From NCBI GenBank assembly GCA_034509735.1, contig JACGWO010000004.1:13249395-13313394 (forward strand): a DNA stretch of 64,000 nt. The letters are read 5' to 3'. Source of the DNA: Sesamum alatum (taxonomy: Eukaryota > Streptophyta > Magnoliopsida > Lamiales > Pedaliaceae). How positions within the stretch are numbered: position 1 is the first letter of the stretch; each line of letters starts with the position of its first letter. The notes beneath the pieces were generated by a model. It saw nothing but the letters and a program-made list of their open reading frames with translations, was not told where the DNA came from and did not search any database. The position numbers and the translations under genes were made by a program. Below, piece after piece: positions 1 through 11,564 of this stretch.

Positions 1-530
1 GGAGTTCGTCCATTCCTTCCATCCATGGCAAAGTGAGGAAGCTAGTTTCAGTCGATAGCGTGATCTAACGAGTCGTGGCACGACTATCGTACTTAAAAGA
101 AGCTGCACTTTGTCATGAACGAGGAGTATACTGTTGTTACCTATCTCACGAGTCGTGGAGGTAGCAGTGAGTCTATGAATCGGTTGATTGGGTCGGGTCT
201 AACCCCCGAATAACGTGATTCGCTTGTAGTCCTCGGGATCACGTAAAAGGCTGAGGCAATTATCTTGGGAATCTCGTGGAACGAGAATGGTATGGTATAC
301 CTCCCACAGGTTGTTTCCCATGCGAATCGTAAAAACGGGGTATGGGGGAGATTGTTGTGGATCCCCAAGCCCACTAAGAAAGGAGTTTCCCGGAAACAAC
401 GTTTGAGAGTGTCGTGTTTTCGTATAAATAGTGGGAGCATTAGATGACTAAAGTCCAAGCGTTTAGTTTTATTAAAACTTTCAATTTCATTCTGTTGATT
501 GTAGTTCTATTCTTTAAATGTAGATTTAAA
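1..530 (+). other. K untranslated leader with palindrome pair
   Basis: Non-coding leader homologous to 13080-13614 in A and 45374-45908 in E. It carries the two conserved palindrome boxes: one at about 67-77, slightly decayed (AACGAGTCGTG), and one intact at 147-157 (CACGAGTCGTG), 80 bp apart. The short ORFs here on both strands are not conserved as protein and are not genes. Confidence 0.7.
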
Positions 531-1485
531 ATGTCTAAGAACCCATTATCAACCATACTTGAGACAAACAAGTTTAATGGAACCAATTACAACGACTGGT
601 TGCACAATCTGAGGATAGTCCTCGATTACGAGAACCAAGGCTATGTCATGGATGAGCCGTTTCCTAGGACTTTGCCGGAAGAATCCACGCCAGAAGAACG
701 TGAGATGTTCGAGACTTAGCATAAGGATAACCGGAGAGTCCGTAGCATCATACTTGCCTCTATGACGAATGAGATTTGGAAGCAGTATCAGAGCTAGATG
801 ATGTCCCTTCCATTATGGCTCGCCTGAAGGATTGCTATGCGGTCCCGGACCGGCATACTAGGTATGTCGCAATGAGGGCGTTCTTTGGAACTAAAATGAC
901 CGAAGGGTCCTCTGTACAAGAGCATGGGGTCAAATGCTTACCTTGGTGGAAAAGCTCGAAACCTCAAAGCAGGGCTCAATAACGAGACGTACATTGATGT
1001 GATCCTTCAGTCACTCCCACCCTCCTTCGACCAACTCATTGTTAACTACAACATGAATGCTCTTGAGAAGGTATCCATGAGTTAAATTAATATGTTGGTG
1101 CAATATGAGGAAACGATCAAAAAGTCTGTGCCGTCGGTGTTGTTTGGAGATGCTTAGACTTCCAAGATGAAAGGTAAGGGTGCCGGATGTTGGAAAAAGA
1201 AGAAGGGAAAGGGAAAAGCCGTCAAAGCAGCTACCAACACTAAGAGTGTTCCCATCGCCAAAGTGGGGAAAGGCAAAGGGAAAAGGAAGGTTGACTCAAA
1301 GCAATAGTTGAGGGCAAATGACATATTTATTCATTGCCGTGAGAAAGGGCATTGGAAGAGGGATTGCCCCAAACTCCTCTCCAAGCAAGGTATTTTTGTG
1401 ATTGAGGTTAATAAGGTTACTAACACTGCCTCTTGGGTATTAGATACCGGCTGTGGAGCTCACATTTGCAATGATTTACAGGTTG
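531..1485 (+). pseudogene. K gag-protease pseudogene
   Basis: The ATG at 531 opens with MSKNPLSTILETNKFNG, the Gag N-terminus shared with A, E and C. Gag would form the cytoplasmic virus-like particle. The frame stops at TAG 717-719, where a Trp codon stands in A, and further frameshifts and stops follow. A copia zinc knuckle is still readable near 1336-1374 (C..C, GHWKRDC) and a protease active-site motif WVLDTGCGAH near 1435-1464. Homology ends about 1485, where LTR sequence starts. The gene is dead and truncated to about the first quarter of a normal gag-pol. Similarity to the A and E gag is high at nucleotide level, so it is a relative and not an ancient fossil. Confidence 0.85.
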
Positions 1486-1960
1486 ACTCTTCCCAAGAAA
1501 ATATTTTGGTTCCTTTGTTTCATACAATTGAACCTAAGGAGGGTCAATCACGTTAATTCATAACGCTTGGTCGATCCGTCCTCTCCAAATAACATACACT
1601 TGATTTTTTTCTAGCACGAGGATCATGATACGTGGGCAGATTGCGTGTACAATTTAGAGGGTCTCAATACGAGATCTTGGAGCAAAATGGAGAACAACGC
1701 AAGTAGCAGCTCGAAGACAAAAACGACAACCGGTAGGTTTTTCATTTTGTTCTTTCGTTCTTTACAACCCTACGGCCTCCATGATTCTACGTTCTTTGTT
1801 TTGTTCATAAGATACACCGAATGCCCAGGAGGTTCAAGGGAACACCCCTTGAACGTTACGTTTAATTCTTGTTTATAGCATGTTTTAATTCTTGCAATTT
1901 TAATATTATACCGCGCTTCCGCATTTGCGCTTCTCCCCGGGACGATCCACACGCCTATCA
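1486..1960 (+). repeat. K LTR fragment (downstream half)
   Basis: This matches the end portion of A-type and D-type LTRs in order. Landmarks are the TAGAGGGTCTCAA block near 1655, AACAACGCAAGTAG near 1693, GATACACCGAATGCCC near 1812, and the terminal CGCGCTTCCGCAT..GACGATCCAC block ending about 1960. The upstream promoter part is absent. The exact last base is uncertain because the terminal bases (CCTATCA) differ from the CTTTCA end of other copies. Confidence 0.65.
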
Positions 1961-2261
1961 TAGGCTTTCATCTGCTATATTTTCTCCCAAGCTGACTCGG
2001 TCCATCCGAATGTCACCTCTGCTAACCATCTCTCTGAGCAGATTGTAGTATCTAAGAATATGCTTAGATCGATGATGAAGTCTTGGTTCCTTTGCTTGCG
2101 CTATCGCCCCTTTGTTATCGTAGAAGATAACTACTGGCTCAGCGATGCTAGGCACTACACCCAACTCTTGGATGTAGCTCTTCATCAGAATCGCTTCCGA
2201 AGCTGGTATGTATTCAGACTTTGTGGTGGAGTCCGCCGTGGTAGCTTGCTTCCAACTCTTC
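1961..2261 (-). pseudogene. J: remnant of copia pol (RNase H C-terminus)
   Basis: On the minus strand 2185-1958 reads like the C-terminal RNase H part of the A pol: a YIQELGVVPSIAEP stretch, an FYDN in place of FCDN, then AIAQAKEP and SKHILR. The end of the ORF lacks the normal terminal segment because a small deletion lies near 1965-1995. It is cut at 2261 by insertion of G and at 1961 by K. It is the oldest layer visible on this side, and the rest of its element should lie outside the window. There is no coding potential. Confidence 0.75.
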
Positions 2262-4371
2262 TGAAACGTTAAGTGGATCGGCCCGGGTGATGAACGCGAA
2301 CAGTGGAAGCGCGAAAGGTTGCATAATAAAATTGAAAAGCATAATTAAATAGAATTTAAAGCATGCATTACATTCATAACTGAATCAAGGGGTGTGCCCT
2401 TGATTCTCCTGACCGTTTGGTGTATCTCATGTTCAATAAAACACAACATGGAGGCTATAGAATTTGAACCAAAAATCATAATTAAAGATCCTACCTGGTC
2501 GTAGTTTTGTCTTCGATCGGCTACATGCATTGTTCCCCATTTTGCACCAAGATCTCAAAGAAGAGACCCTCTAAAGCATCTCACTCGCTACACCAGAAAG
2601 CAACGAATCCTTGTGCTAGCAAGAAATCATTTGGGAAGAAGAGAAATCGATACACGCTATCAATTTACGCAATCAACGTCTCTTATGTTCTAGCTTGAAT
2701 AAATCAAGAAAAACAAAGCAGAAATCTAGGAGAGTAAAGAAGAGGGATGGACGAATTCGAGGAAGAGAATTGTTGAGATGAGAGTTGTAGAGATTAGTAG
2801 GTTGTGTGTGTTTTTGAGTATTTATAGAAAATAGATTTTCCTATTCCTACTCAACCTGTTCTAAAGAGGCACACTTGACTAGGATTTTGAGCTAGCCAAA
2901 TCCTAGTCAATCTAGGCCTTCATTAAGTCAAATTAATCATGGCCCTTCATCTCATCAATATCTAGATCAAATCTTGTCCATCCATTTTGATGGGCTTTAT
3001 GGAATGGGCCTATTTAATTCTAAATTAAATAGTCCCATGGACTTTACATTAAATCCTATTTAATATACTAAGCCCATTAATTTAATTCATGGAATGGGCC
3101 TATTTAATTCTAAATTAAATAGTCCCATGGACTTTATATTAAATTCTATTTAATATACTAAGCCCATGCTTTATAAAATCCATAAATCTAATTTATGAAC
3201 ACAAGCCCGATTATTCCAATTAATCCATCGAGGCTTGAATCTCAAAGAAGTATAATTTAATCCCATTAAATTAAACCTTCTCCCAGAATTAATTCCAAAT
3301 TAATTCCCTTTTATTTGGTGTAGCGGGTGTGACTGTTTAGGTTCACCTTTCAGCTAGACTTGGACCTACTTCTTATTATTTCATTAGCAAAGTAGTCCGT
3401 CACCATGGGTGGCCATATAGCAACGGTCTATGACACTAGAGACTAGGTGAATATGTGGTATGAACATTTAGGCTCCGAGTTACATGCAGGTACAGTCCTA
3501 CCGTTGCTCGTTACATACAAGTACGGTCCTACTGTCGCTCGTCTCCTAGCCTTAGTCTAGGGCATGGAATTAGGATGTCGGTTCCCATCCTTGACTTAGG
3601 CATCTATGCTTTATGCTTGAAATAGGTTTAACTCGACGTAGGAAATCCTTTCCCATCCTAATCAAGTGCTATGATGATAGACTTTGTGAGTGTAAACAAT
3701 CTCAAAACGCATAGGAGATCTCGGTGTCATATCCCTTGACAGGGGATAGATCCTATCTTTGCATCCACCGTCCTCACATACTCCGATTGCACCGGACAAG
3801 GCTTATGATGACCATGTCATACTATGCGGTCAGATCTCACCAGATCCAAGATACAACCTTACTATGTAAGCGATTGCCGTGATCCTCAAGTCCCAGGACT
3901 AATCCCGTACTATCAGAACCGGGAATACGAGTCATACCGACTAATGCCCATGTGGCTTCCATATGACGATTCCCGCGAGTCACCTCAGTCAGTAGCCACC
4001 TAGCTGGCTGACTCACTAACACTGCATGGATGAGCCTCGTCACTTGTCGATGAAATGCGACTGTAGATGCTTAGTGCAAGTCTCAAATGGATTCTCGATG
4101 CCCTGTCTCGAGATTCCTTGACTTGGAGTATTTCAGACCGATCCGAGCCTTCCATGAACCTACCATCCAATGCGCAGTTCCAGTTTCTCGGAATGTTATT
4201 TTTAGTCTATGGGCGTTTGTTGTGACATCAAAATGATGCATGCAGTAAGTACAACAAACTCATGCCTATGAATCTTTACTACATTCATTAATATAATATT
4301 ATTTGTTCAAAATTGACGAATGGTTCTCAAAACAGCCAATACCATTGACTTTCTGGTCACCTATTGTAACA
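2262..4371 (-). repeat. G 3' LTR (D-type, 2110 bp)
   Basis: On the minus strand it begins TGTTACAATAGGTGACC (ending at 4371) and ends ...CGTTTCA at 2262. It aligns end to end with the D LTRs. It carries two units of the AT-rich tandem repeat (about 3000-3175) where D has four. The conserved LTR core block is at about 3403-3452. A TATA-like site (minus-strand TCTATAAATACT) lies at about 2815-2827, downstream of TTGAC-type boxes near 2875-2910. Confidence 0.85.
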
Positions 4372-7300
4372 ATCCCATTTGACCATTAAGTCAATTAGCC
4401 ACTTTGTTCAGAATCCTCTGAGTGTGAGTAATCTACGATACCGACGAAGGTCTCATGAGTCAGCTTATATTTCCTTGCCGAAGCAATACGGTCTAACCGT
4501 ATTACCTCAATCCACCATCGCCTCCTAGAGATGGTGGTTGTCTAAGAATATTTTTGTGGATCTTGTGATGAGATCTCGTGCCAATACTATTGCCATAGCC
4601 TGGTTGTCTGCCATATAGGCGAACATGGCTTGGCCGTGCTAGGCACCACGTCCAACCTATGGACGCGGTCTTCATCCATGACTACTATCCAATGCAATCG
4701 TCATTGGCCCTGACTGTGCATACCTTTGAAACTAACCATTTTTCACTATGCTCTAGAAGTTAGTATCGCTTTAGCCTTCCAAAACAACTATCCATAGATG
4801 GTGCATCGAGAACACATCTTTAGTCCTTATTCAGGTACTAAGGATTGTTCTTGATTGTTGTCTTCAACCCCTTAGTACAGTACCGATTTCTGTTCAGTCA
4901 TGCAAGAAGCACACTCAACATCGGTTCCTATGCACCAAGTAAACATATCGTATGTTTGCCGAGGGTTAAGACGTAGGGGATACTCAACATCCAAGCCTTC
5001 TCATTAGTCCACCATGACTAAGTCTTAAATGGCTTGATGCTTTATTCATAGTATCTAAGCTTATCATGACTGAGTCTCGAACAACTTGTCCCTCTACATA
5101 TCTGAGTTTTCTCATCAGTCTACCATGACGGAGTCTTTGGAAAGCTCAATTCATGATATGTATGTGGGAACCCTAAAATGTCATGGAGAATTTTCATGAG
5201 TTCCGATTTGTGTTTTAGTCATTCCTAATGTCTTGAATTCATCCATGAATCAAGACATTATACACTTAAACACTTGGAACTCCATTTCTACTCCCACAGC
5301 TCACCTACGTTGTTTTATGATCGAGTCATACTCCGTATGAGCTCGTCAAAACGAATATTCCAGTTATGCGGTGTTTCAAACCTTGTTTGAATTTCCTAGC
5401 CGATTCTATGGTTCCTCTCCATAAATCCTACTACGATGTTGAACATCACATTCCGCAGGTCATTTAGATCACTATCCAAATTTGACCGAACTTATCCCAA
5501 TCACTCGTACCTCGACGACATTCGGGTTTGTTCTTAAGGGGACTGGAATATGATCACTTTAAGTAAGAAATGGGATTAGAAGAAATGTGAGCATTGTTCT
5601 GTCGTAAACCTATACAAATTAGACACCGAGTCTAATTTTTCTCCCACTAGTCCCTTGACGTATGTAGGATCCTTCTACATGCTCAAGGACTTTGTCGCGA
5701 CACAGGCTTGCCAAACCATGGCTCCTTGTGCGTGACTCCTAGCAAAGTGCCACGTTCCTTACGTTGGCAATTTTCGAGTCTACGTCTACACGGGCTAAGG
5801 TAATTCGGTTAAACTTTAATAGATCTTCGTCCAACAAGCCTCGATCGTTCCATTTATCAGAGACCATCATACTTGGCCTTTACAGGAAACGTTTCATTGA
5901 GAATTTCATTCTTAACTGGATGCTCAAGAGCTCCCACTAAATACACGGCCTTTTCAATCCTATCAAAACATGTTCAATTTTGCGACCATTTATGGTTCAC
6001 CACCTTAAGTCTAATTCCCAAACCTCCTATGGGACCTTTAGACTTTTGAACCCTTTTATGGTCTTGTGTATTAGTAACTTACAGTTGTCTTATTGGATCC
6101 CTTCTAATAGACTATTTGACAAGCCTACTTTATCCAACATAGAGCTTTCAGACTTTCTTCTTCATGAAAGACTTGTAAATTTAGTCGATTCGAATAATCT
6201 ATTTCTAGATTCATCGAACTTTCCAATTTTCTCATCTTTAATAAGAGGAAACGTCCTAGCTGTTGCAGATACCAAATCTGTAAGTTAGTCTTGGTTACTC
6301 CATTTAGATCATTTGAATTTTGAGTATTCATAAACCTTTTATGGAATGGTTTTCTAGGAATTTACTTGTAACTACTAGCAAACATGAATCAATATTCAAT
6401 AATTTTTTTGATCAAATAGGTATGAAATAAAACCTTTGTCCAACAAAGAGACATACTTTTTGATCATGCTAGGTTACGTAATTCCTATAAACTATCCTAA
6501 CATGATCATGATCATAGGCCTAACAAGTTCCTAGTCCTTTTCAGCAATGGACCTTGCCATTGTTGAATCCTAGAACTGTTCTTGACTTTTGAATCCTTAT
6601 TCACTTTCTGCAAACCACCCACAGATTTATGATAGGAACGGTATCAAATACCAAATAGAGTAAAAGTGATCATGTCAACACTCAATATCAAATATACCTA
6701 CATTGGAGAGGGGTTTAGAATACTCCCTTTTCCAATTGCCCTCTTTACGGCAGAAAATGCATACGTTCTTAGAAATCTATGAACTTGACTGCTGAACCCT
6801 TTTGCTCTTTCCTTTACCTCCACCTTGTGTTGTAAAGGATCAGCACTTGAAGTGCTTAATAATTAATGTCACCTTACCCTTCTTCCTCTTTCGGCGTCTG
6901 GCACCCTTGCCTTTCGCTATGGAGGTTGAAGCCTTTCCTACTAGTACTGATGGCGCAGATTTTGCAATCGTTACCTCGTACTAGACGAACATAATTACCA
7001 ATCTATGAAGATCTTTTCTAATCTCATTCATGTTTGATAATTAATGGTTCGTAGGAGGAAGGAAAAGACTAAAGGGTCATGTCAATGTACGTCTCTATTT
7101 CAAGACTGACGTGGAGATCTTTTGAGCTTCTACACTAGGGATTGCATCATCACTCCATGTTCTTTGTACAGACGTCCCTTCCATCATCTTAGCTTCAAAA
7201 ATGCCTTCATTGCGTTATCCCCTACATGCTGGTCCGGGACCATATAGACATGATGCAAACGAAGCATAGTTGAGCCAACATCATTATATCCTACTTGCCG

Positions 7301-7484
7301 GTGGTCTTCCTTCAACTTTTGCACGGCAAGCATTGCTTTAGTTGTCGACCCCTCCGGCGAAGGCTGAGGAACGTCCTCATCCGGTATGTGAGTTCAGGTT
7401 CTGGAAATCTAAGACCATATTAAGATTTCGCAGTCAATTCGTGTAGTTGGTTCCTATTTAATAAGGCTCTTAGTAATCTTAGAT
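4372..7484 (-). pseudogene. G fossil gag-pol (non-coding)
   Basis: Read on the minus strand, this stretch aligns patchily with the whole gag-pol of A and C but has no ORF of useful length. The gag start codon position reads ATA. The zinc-knuckle last Cys codon is TAT (near 6725). At the position of the RT active-site YVDD (5257-5268) the aligned codons read stop, Val, Tyr, Asn. D carries the same Tyr-to-TAA change and the same loss of the Cys at its matching sites. The region is about 3.1 kb against about 4.0 kb for gag-pol in A, so deletions have occurred. It was probably already dead when this copy inserted. Confidence 0.8.
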
Positions 7485-8311
7485 ATTCATAATATATAAA
7501 GCAGAAAATAATAAGTAGGATGAAGTAATATTTAGGTTAAGACTCGGCCTTTAGTCCTTAACCTCTCCCACTATTTCTACGAAAACACGACACTGTCAAA
7601 CGTTATTTTCGAGAAATGATTTCCTAGTGGGCTCGGGATCCACAATGATCTCCCCCATACCCCGCTTTTACGATTCGCATGGGAAATAACATGTGGGAGG
7701 TATTCCATACCATTCTCACTCCACGAGATTCCCAAGATAACTGCCTCACCCTTTTACGTGATCCCGAGGACTCCCAGCGAATCACGTTATTCGGGCGTTA
7801 GACCTAACCTAATCAACCGATTCATAGACTAACTGCTACCCCCACGACTCGTGAGACAGGTAACAGCAGTGTACTCATCGTTCATGACAAATTGCAGCTT
7901 CTTTTAAGCACGATAATCGTGTGATGACTCGTGAGACCACGCTATCGACTGAAACTAGCTTCCTCACTTTGCCATGGATGGAAGGCTTGGACAAACTCCC
8001 AGAGTCCTAGTCCATTTAGTAAGGGTCTATATTCAACTTGGTCCAACTAAGTGAGAGTTTTAATGGAACGAGATCTCATCACATATTAAGTGTTTTGCAT
8101 GCGTTATAGCAGAAATATTCTAAGCATGAATGTAAATATACATAACCATATAGAATACTCATAAGCATATAAAACGCATCGCATGCAAACTAGCACGCCC
8201 CTGTAAGATGATCACAAGCCCAAACTTATGCGACCCACTGAGCCCGCAATGGATCTATGGTCAATCTAAGGGTAGGCCCTATGCTATTACAAGATTTTAA
8301 TAACCCATTAC
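7485..8311 (-). other. G leader, gag-proximal part
   Basis: Untranslated leader on the minus strand, homologous to 37362-38190 in D. The palindrome pair lies at 7843-7853 (intact) and about 7923-7933 (one arm decayed). It is cut at 8311 by B, whose TSD ATTAC is 8307-8311. The leader resumes at 53139. No gene is present. Confidence 0.75.
7843..7933 (-). promoter_or_regulatory. Leader palindrome pair of G
   Basis: Boxes CACGACTCGTG at 7843-7853 and a decayed copy GATGACTCGTG at 7923-7933, both followed by AGAC, spaced 80 bp. The arrangement is the same in all seven leaders in the window. The function is inferred only. Confidence 0.6.
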
Positions 8312-9370
8312 TGAAAGAAATCGTGAATCATCCCGGGAAATTGTGCGAATGCGGAAGCGCGATATAAAATAAAGTACAAAAAATTCAAGCATGCTTTAAT
8401 GAATTAAAGAACACGCTCAAGGGGTGTACCCTTGAGATTCCCGGGTGTTTGGTGTATCTCATATTAAAGAACATATATAAAAGATCATGGAGGCCATAGG
8501 GTAGAAAATAAAAGGAGGCGAAAACGTAAACCGAGACCTACCCGTTGTCGTTTTCGTCTTCAACGGCTACTCGCGTTGTTCCCCGTTTTGCACCAAGATC
8601 TCGTTCTTGAGACCCTCCAAATCGTGACACACGATCCACCCACGTATCTTGTACGTCGTGCTAGCAACGAACAAGTGTATATTTTGGAGTGGATGAATCA
8701 ACGACACGTTATCAATTAACGGTATTGATTCATCAATGTTCTAGTGTTCCAAGAACAAAAGAACAAGAAAATATATTTCTTGTAGAGAAAGAGGGGGCGA
8801 ACGAGAGGTAAGAGGGAGAGAGACGAGTGTGTGTTCTGTGTGTGTTGGAATTTCATCATCCTTCAATTGTTGGAAGCTAGAGGTTTATATAGAGGAGGAG
8901 TTTAATCCTCTTTAAACTCCAACTCTGAGAACTCTAATTTGACTAGGATTTTGACCTAGTCAAAGTCCTAGTCAAACTAGTGTTTGACCTAGTCAAACCA
9001 ATCCTAGCCTTCCATCTCCCCTTTCCATCTCAACCGTTGATTTTAATTTAATGGAATATTTAAATTCCATTAAATATTCCAAAAGGTCAAATAAATATAA
9101 TAAATAAATATTAATATTTATTCTAGGCCCATTAAATCAATTCCCTTAATAAATCCAATTTATTAATTTAATTCCCTTTATCAAATAGAAGGAATTAATT
9201 TCTCCAAGAAAATATAGGACCCGATTAAATCTAATTTAATCATTCCTTTACTTAAGTGTGTGTGGATAGTGTGTGAATCTTTAGGTTCACCTTTCAGCTA
9301 GACTTGGTCGGATTCCTAGAATCCGCCCGTTACCATGGGTGGCCATCTAGCAACGGTCCATGGCACTAGA
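8312..9370 (-). repeat. B 3' LTR, first half (interrupted by A)
   Basis: A-type LTR on the minus strand. It runs from the terminus at 8312 to the TSD CTAGA (9366-9370) created by A, and continues at 19679-20578 for about 1.96 kb in total. A TATA-like site (minus-strand TATATAAACC) is at about 8881-8891. Clustered TTGAC boxes lie at about 8938-9000. The last bases before A are the conserved LTR core block, so A disrupted that block. Confidence 0.85.
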
Positions 9371-10663
9371 TGTTAGAATAGGTGACCATGTAAGCCAATT
9401 TTGGCGGGTATATGTAACCTATGTCTAGACAATTATAAGTGTTTTGATAAATCATTAATGAATAAAGAAGTGAATTTTCATTTGGCATTACTTTGTTTGT
9501 GTTCACTTGCACCTATTTTTCCATATCTGTTCACTACGCAAACAGAGCCCACGGACTGAGATTCGATTTCGGGGACTGGGACTACGCTTGGAGGTAGGTC
9601 CATGAAATCAGTCTTCCCGAATCAGTCCGGAAATCTCCAAGTCAAGGAATCCCGAAAATGGGTACCGGGATTCCATTTGAGACTTGCACTAAGCATCTGC
9701 TGTCGTGTTTCATCGACGGGTGACGAGGATCGTCTAAGCAGTGTTAGTGGGTTAGCCTGCTAGGACGCAGCTGACTGAGGTGACTCGCGGGAACCGTCTT
9801 ACGGAGGACCTTGAGTATGGTCTGCAAGGTATGACGAGTATTCCCGGTTCCAACGGTACAGGTCAAGTCCTTTGACTTGAGGAATTACTGAGTTTACCTG
9901 TACATCAGAACTGTATCTTAGATATGGTGAGAGATTGCCAGAATTCTCTTTGGTAGTCATAAGCCATGTCTAGTGCAGTTCTGGTGTGCAAAGTGACAGT
10001 AGTTTCCAAGAAAGGATCTGTCTCCTGTCAATAGGTTTTGGCAGTTGAGTCTCATGTATACTCTAGGTCTTGTCCCTAAAACTGTGGCCACAGTGACTGA
10101 ACAGAAGGGAAGGTTTCCCTTGCGGCGTTTAGTGAGGACAGACCGACACTTAGGTCCAAGATGGGTGCCTGCGTTATCCGTGCCCTAGACACTAAGTGAT
10201 GAGACCGAAGACAGAAGGACAAGTGTACTGTTAGAGCCTAAATGTTCATCCCTGAATATTTCACCTAGTCTCTAGTGCCATGGACCGTTGCTAGATGGCC
10301 ACCCATGGTAACGGACGGATTCTAGGAATCCGACCAAGTCTAGCTGAATGGTGAACCTAAAGAGTCACACACTATCCACACACAATTAAATATTTAATTT
10401 GGAATTAAATATTGGAGTGAAGGAATGATTAAATTAGATTTAATCGGGACCTTTATTTTTCTTGGAGAAATAATTCTTTCTATTTGATAGAAGGAATTAA
10501 ATTGATAAATTGGATTTATCAAAGGGATTTATTTAATGGGTTAAATAATATTTATATTTATTTTAGCCTCTTGGAAATATTTAAATAGGTTTTAAATATT
10601 TCCATTAAATTAAATTAAATCAACGGTTGAGATTAATGGGAGAGATGGATGGCTAGGATCGTT

Positions 10664-10710
10664 TTGACTAGGTCAAAACACTAGTTTGACTAGGACTTTG
10701 ACTAGGTCAA
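10664..10710 (+). promoter_or_regulatory. W-box-like TTGAC cluster in LTR promoter
   Basis: Five TTGAC(C/T) cores lie in 47 bp: 10664, 10671 (inverted), 10686, 10698 and 10705 (inverted). They include two copies of the inverted-repeat unit TTTGACTAGGTCAAA. The TATA box is about 59 bp downstream. TTGAC(C/T) is the known WRKY-factor W-box core. Similar clusters occupy the same place in B, E, I, D and G LTRs. Stress- or defence-linked transcription is an inference. Confidence 0.5.
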
Positions 10711-10768
10711 AATCCTAATCAAATTAGAGTTCTTAAAAGAGGAGTTTAAAGAGGATTAAACTCCTCTT

Positions 10769-10777
10769 CTATATAAA
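10769..10777 (+). promoter_or_regulatory. LTR TATA box
   Basis: CTATATAAA in the A 5' LTR; the same site is at 19084-19092 in the 3' LTR. It sits about 590 bp before the LTR end, so transcription would begin about 10800 and leave a long R-U5. Equivalent TATATAAAC sites occur in E (43099-43108 and 51347-51356). Confidence 0.65.
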
Positions 10778-11359
10778 CCCCTAGCATCCTACAAGTTGCA
10801 TGATGATGAAACTCCAACACACACACACAACACACACACACGGTTTCTCTCTCTCTCCCATCTCTCTCGTCCGCCCCTCTCTCTCTCAAGAAAATAGTTT
10901 TCTTGATTCTTTTGTTCTTGGAACATTAGAATCTTGATGAATCAATACCATTAATTGATAATGTGTTATTGATTCATCCACTCCAAAATTATACACTTGT
11001 TCGTTGCTAGCACGACGTGCAAGATACGTGGGTGGATCGTGTGTCATGAATTAGAGGGTCTCAAAGACGGGATCTTGGTGCAAAACGGGGAACAACGCGT
11101 GTAGCCGTTGAAGACGAAAACGACAACGGGTAGGTCTCGTTTTAAATTTTCGTCCCTCTTTAATTTTCAACCCTATGGCCTCCATGATTTATTTTATGTT
11201 ATTCGTTCATGAGATACACCGAACGCCCGGGAAATTTCAAAGGCACACCCTTTGAAACGTGTTTTAATTTAAAAGCATGTTTAAATTCCGCATTTATTTT
11301 TAATTATACCGCGCTTCCGCATTCGCGCTTTTCCCGGGACGATCCACATAATCTTTCAG

Positions 11360-11377
11360 TGGTATCAGAGCCCGGTT
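11360..11377 (+). promoter_or_regulatory. PBS for initiator tRNA-Met (A)
   Basis: TGGTATCAGAGCCCGGTT starts two bases after the LTR end. TGGTATCAGAGC is the standard plant copia PBS complementary to the 3' end of initiator tRNA-Met, which primes minus-strand DNA synthesis. Confidence 0.92.
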
Positions 11378-11564
11378 CAGTGTATAGGCCTAGGGTTTAT
11401 GTGCGTTTTAAGCATGAAACGTGTTTTGAGCATGTTTTAATTGAATCTTGATTTTCTTGATTATTAAAGCATGTTGTTTTATTGCTTTTAATTCGTGTGA
11501 AATTCTGAACATTGGTATTTTTCTGTTTTTCTTGGGAAACGGGAAAATTTGAACTGAAAAACGA

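Larger units (their letters stand above)
1..1960 (+). mobile_element. Element K: decayed, internally deleted Ty1/copia element (5' end outside window)
   Basis: The order is leader (1-530), gag and start of protease (531-1485), then directly the downstream half of an LTR (1486-1960). All of integrase, RT, RNase H, the polypurine tract and LTR U3 are missing, so an internal deletion of several kb joins protease to the LTR. The leader matches those of A and E. The 5' LTR must lie left of base 1. The next bases (1961 on) are an antisense pol fragment (J), so K was inserted into J. The predicted TSD is TAGGC, the five bases after the LTR end. The LTR portion is related to, but distinct from, the A-type, so K represents another subfamily. 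Confidence 0.75.
9371..11358 (+). repeat. A 5' LTR (1988 bp)
   Basis: Starts TGTTAGAATAGGTGACC and ends ATAATCTTTCA. It contains a 5' segment with an AATAAA motif (9460-9465), the conserved core block at 10262-10310, an AT-rich stretch with inverted repeats (10380-10620), a TTGAC-box cluster (10664-10710), a TATA box (10769-10777), CA- and CT-rich microsatellite-like tracts just downstream (10815-10890), and the terminal block GCGCTTCCGCATTCGCGC near 11312. It is nearly identical to 17685-19673. Confidence 0.93.

Noticed and set aside
2262..4371. CRISPR-like or satellite array in AT-rich LTR
   Set aside because: Only two adjacent units without spacers; it is the LTR tandem repeat expanded in D.
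5980..6288. 102-aa plus-strand ORF with a relative at 35940-36188, looking like a conserved antisense gene
   Set aside because: Both are the reverse of the shared fossil pol in G and D. Similarity follows DNA descent, starts and ends differ, and frames break.
11360..11377. tRNA gene fragments near the LTRs
   Set aside because: Only the 18-base primer-binding site matches; there is no cloverleaf.
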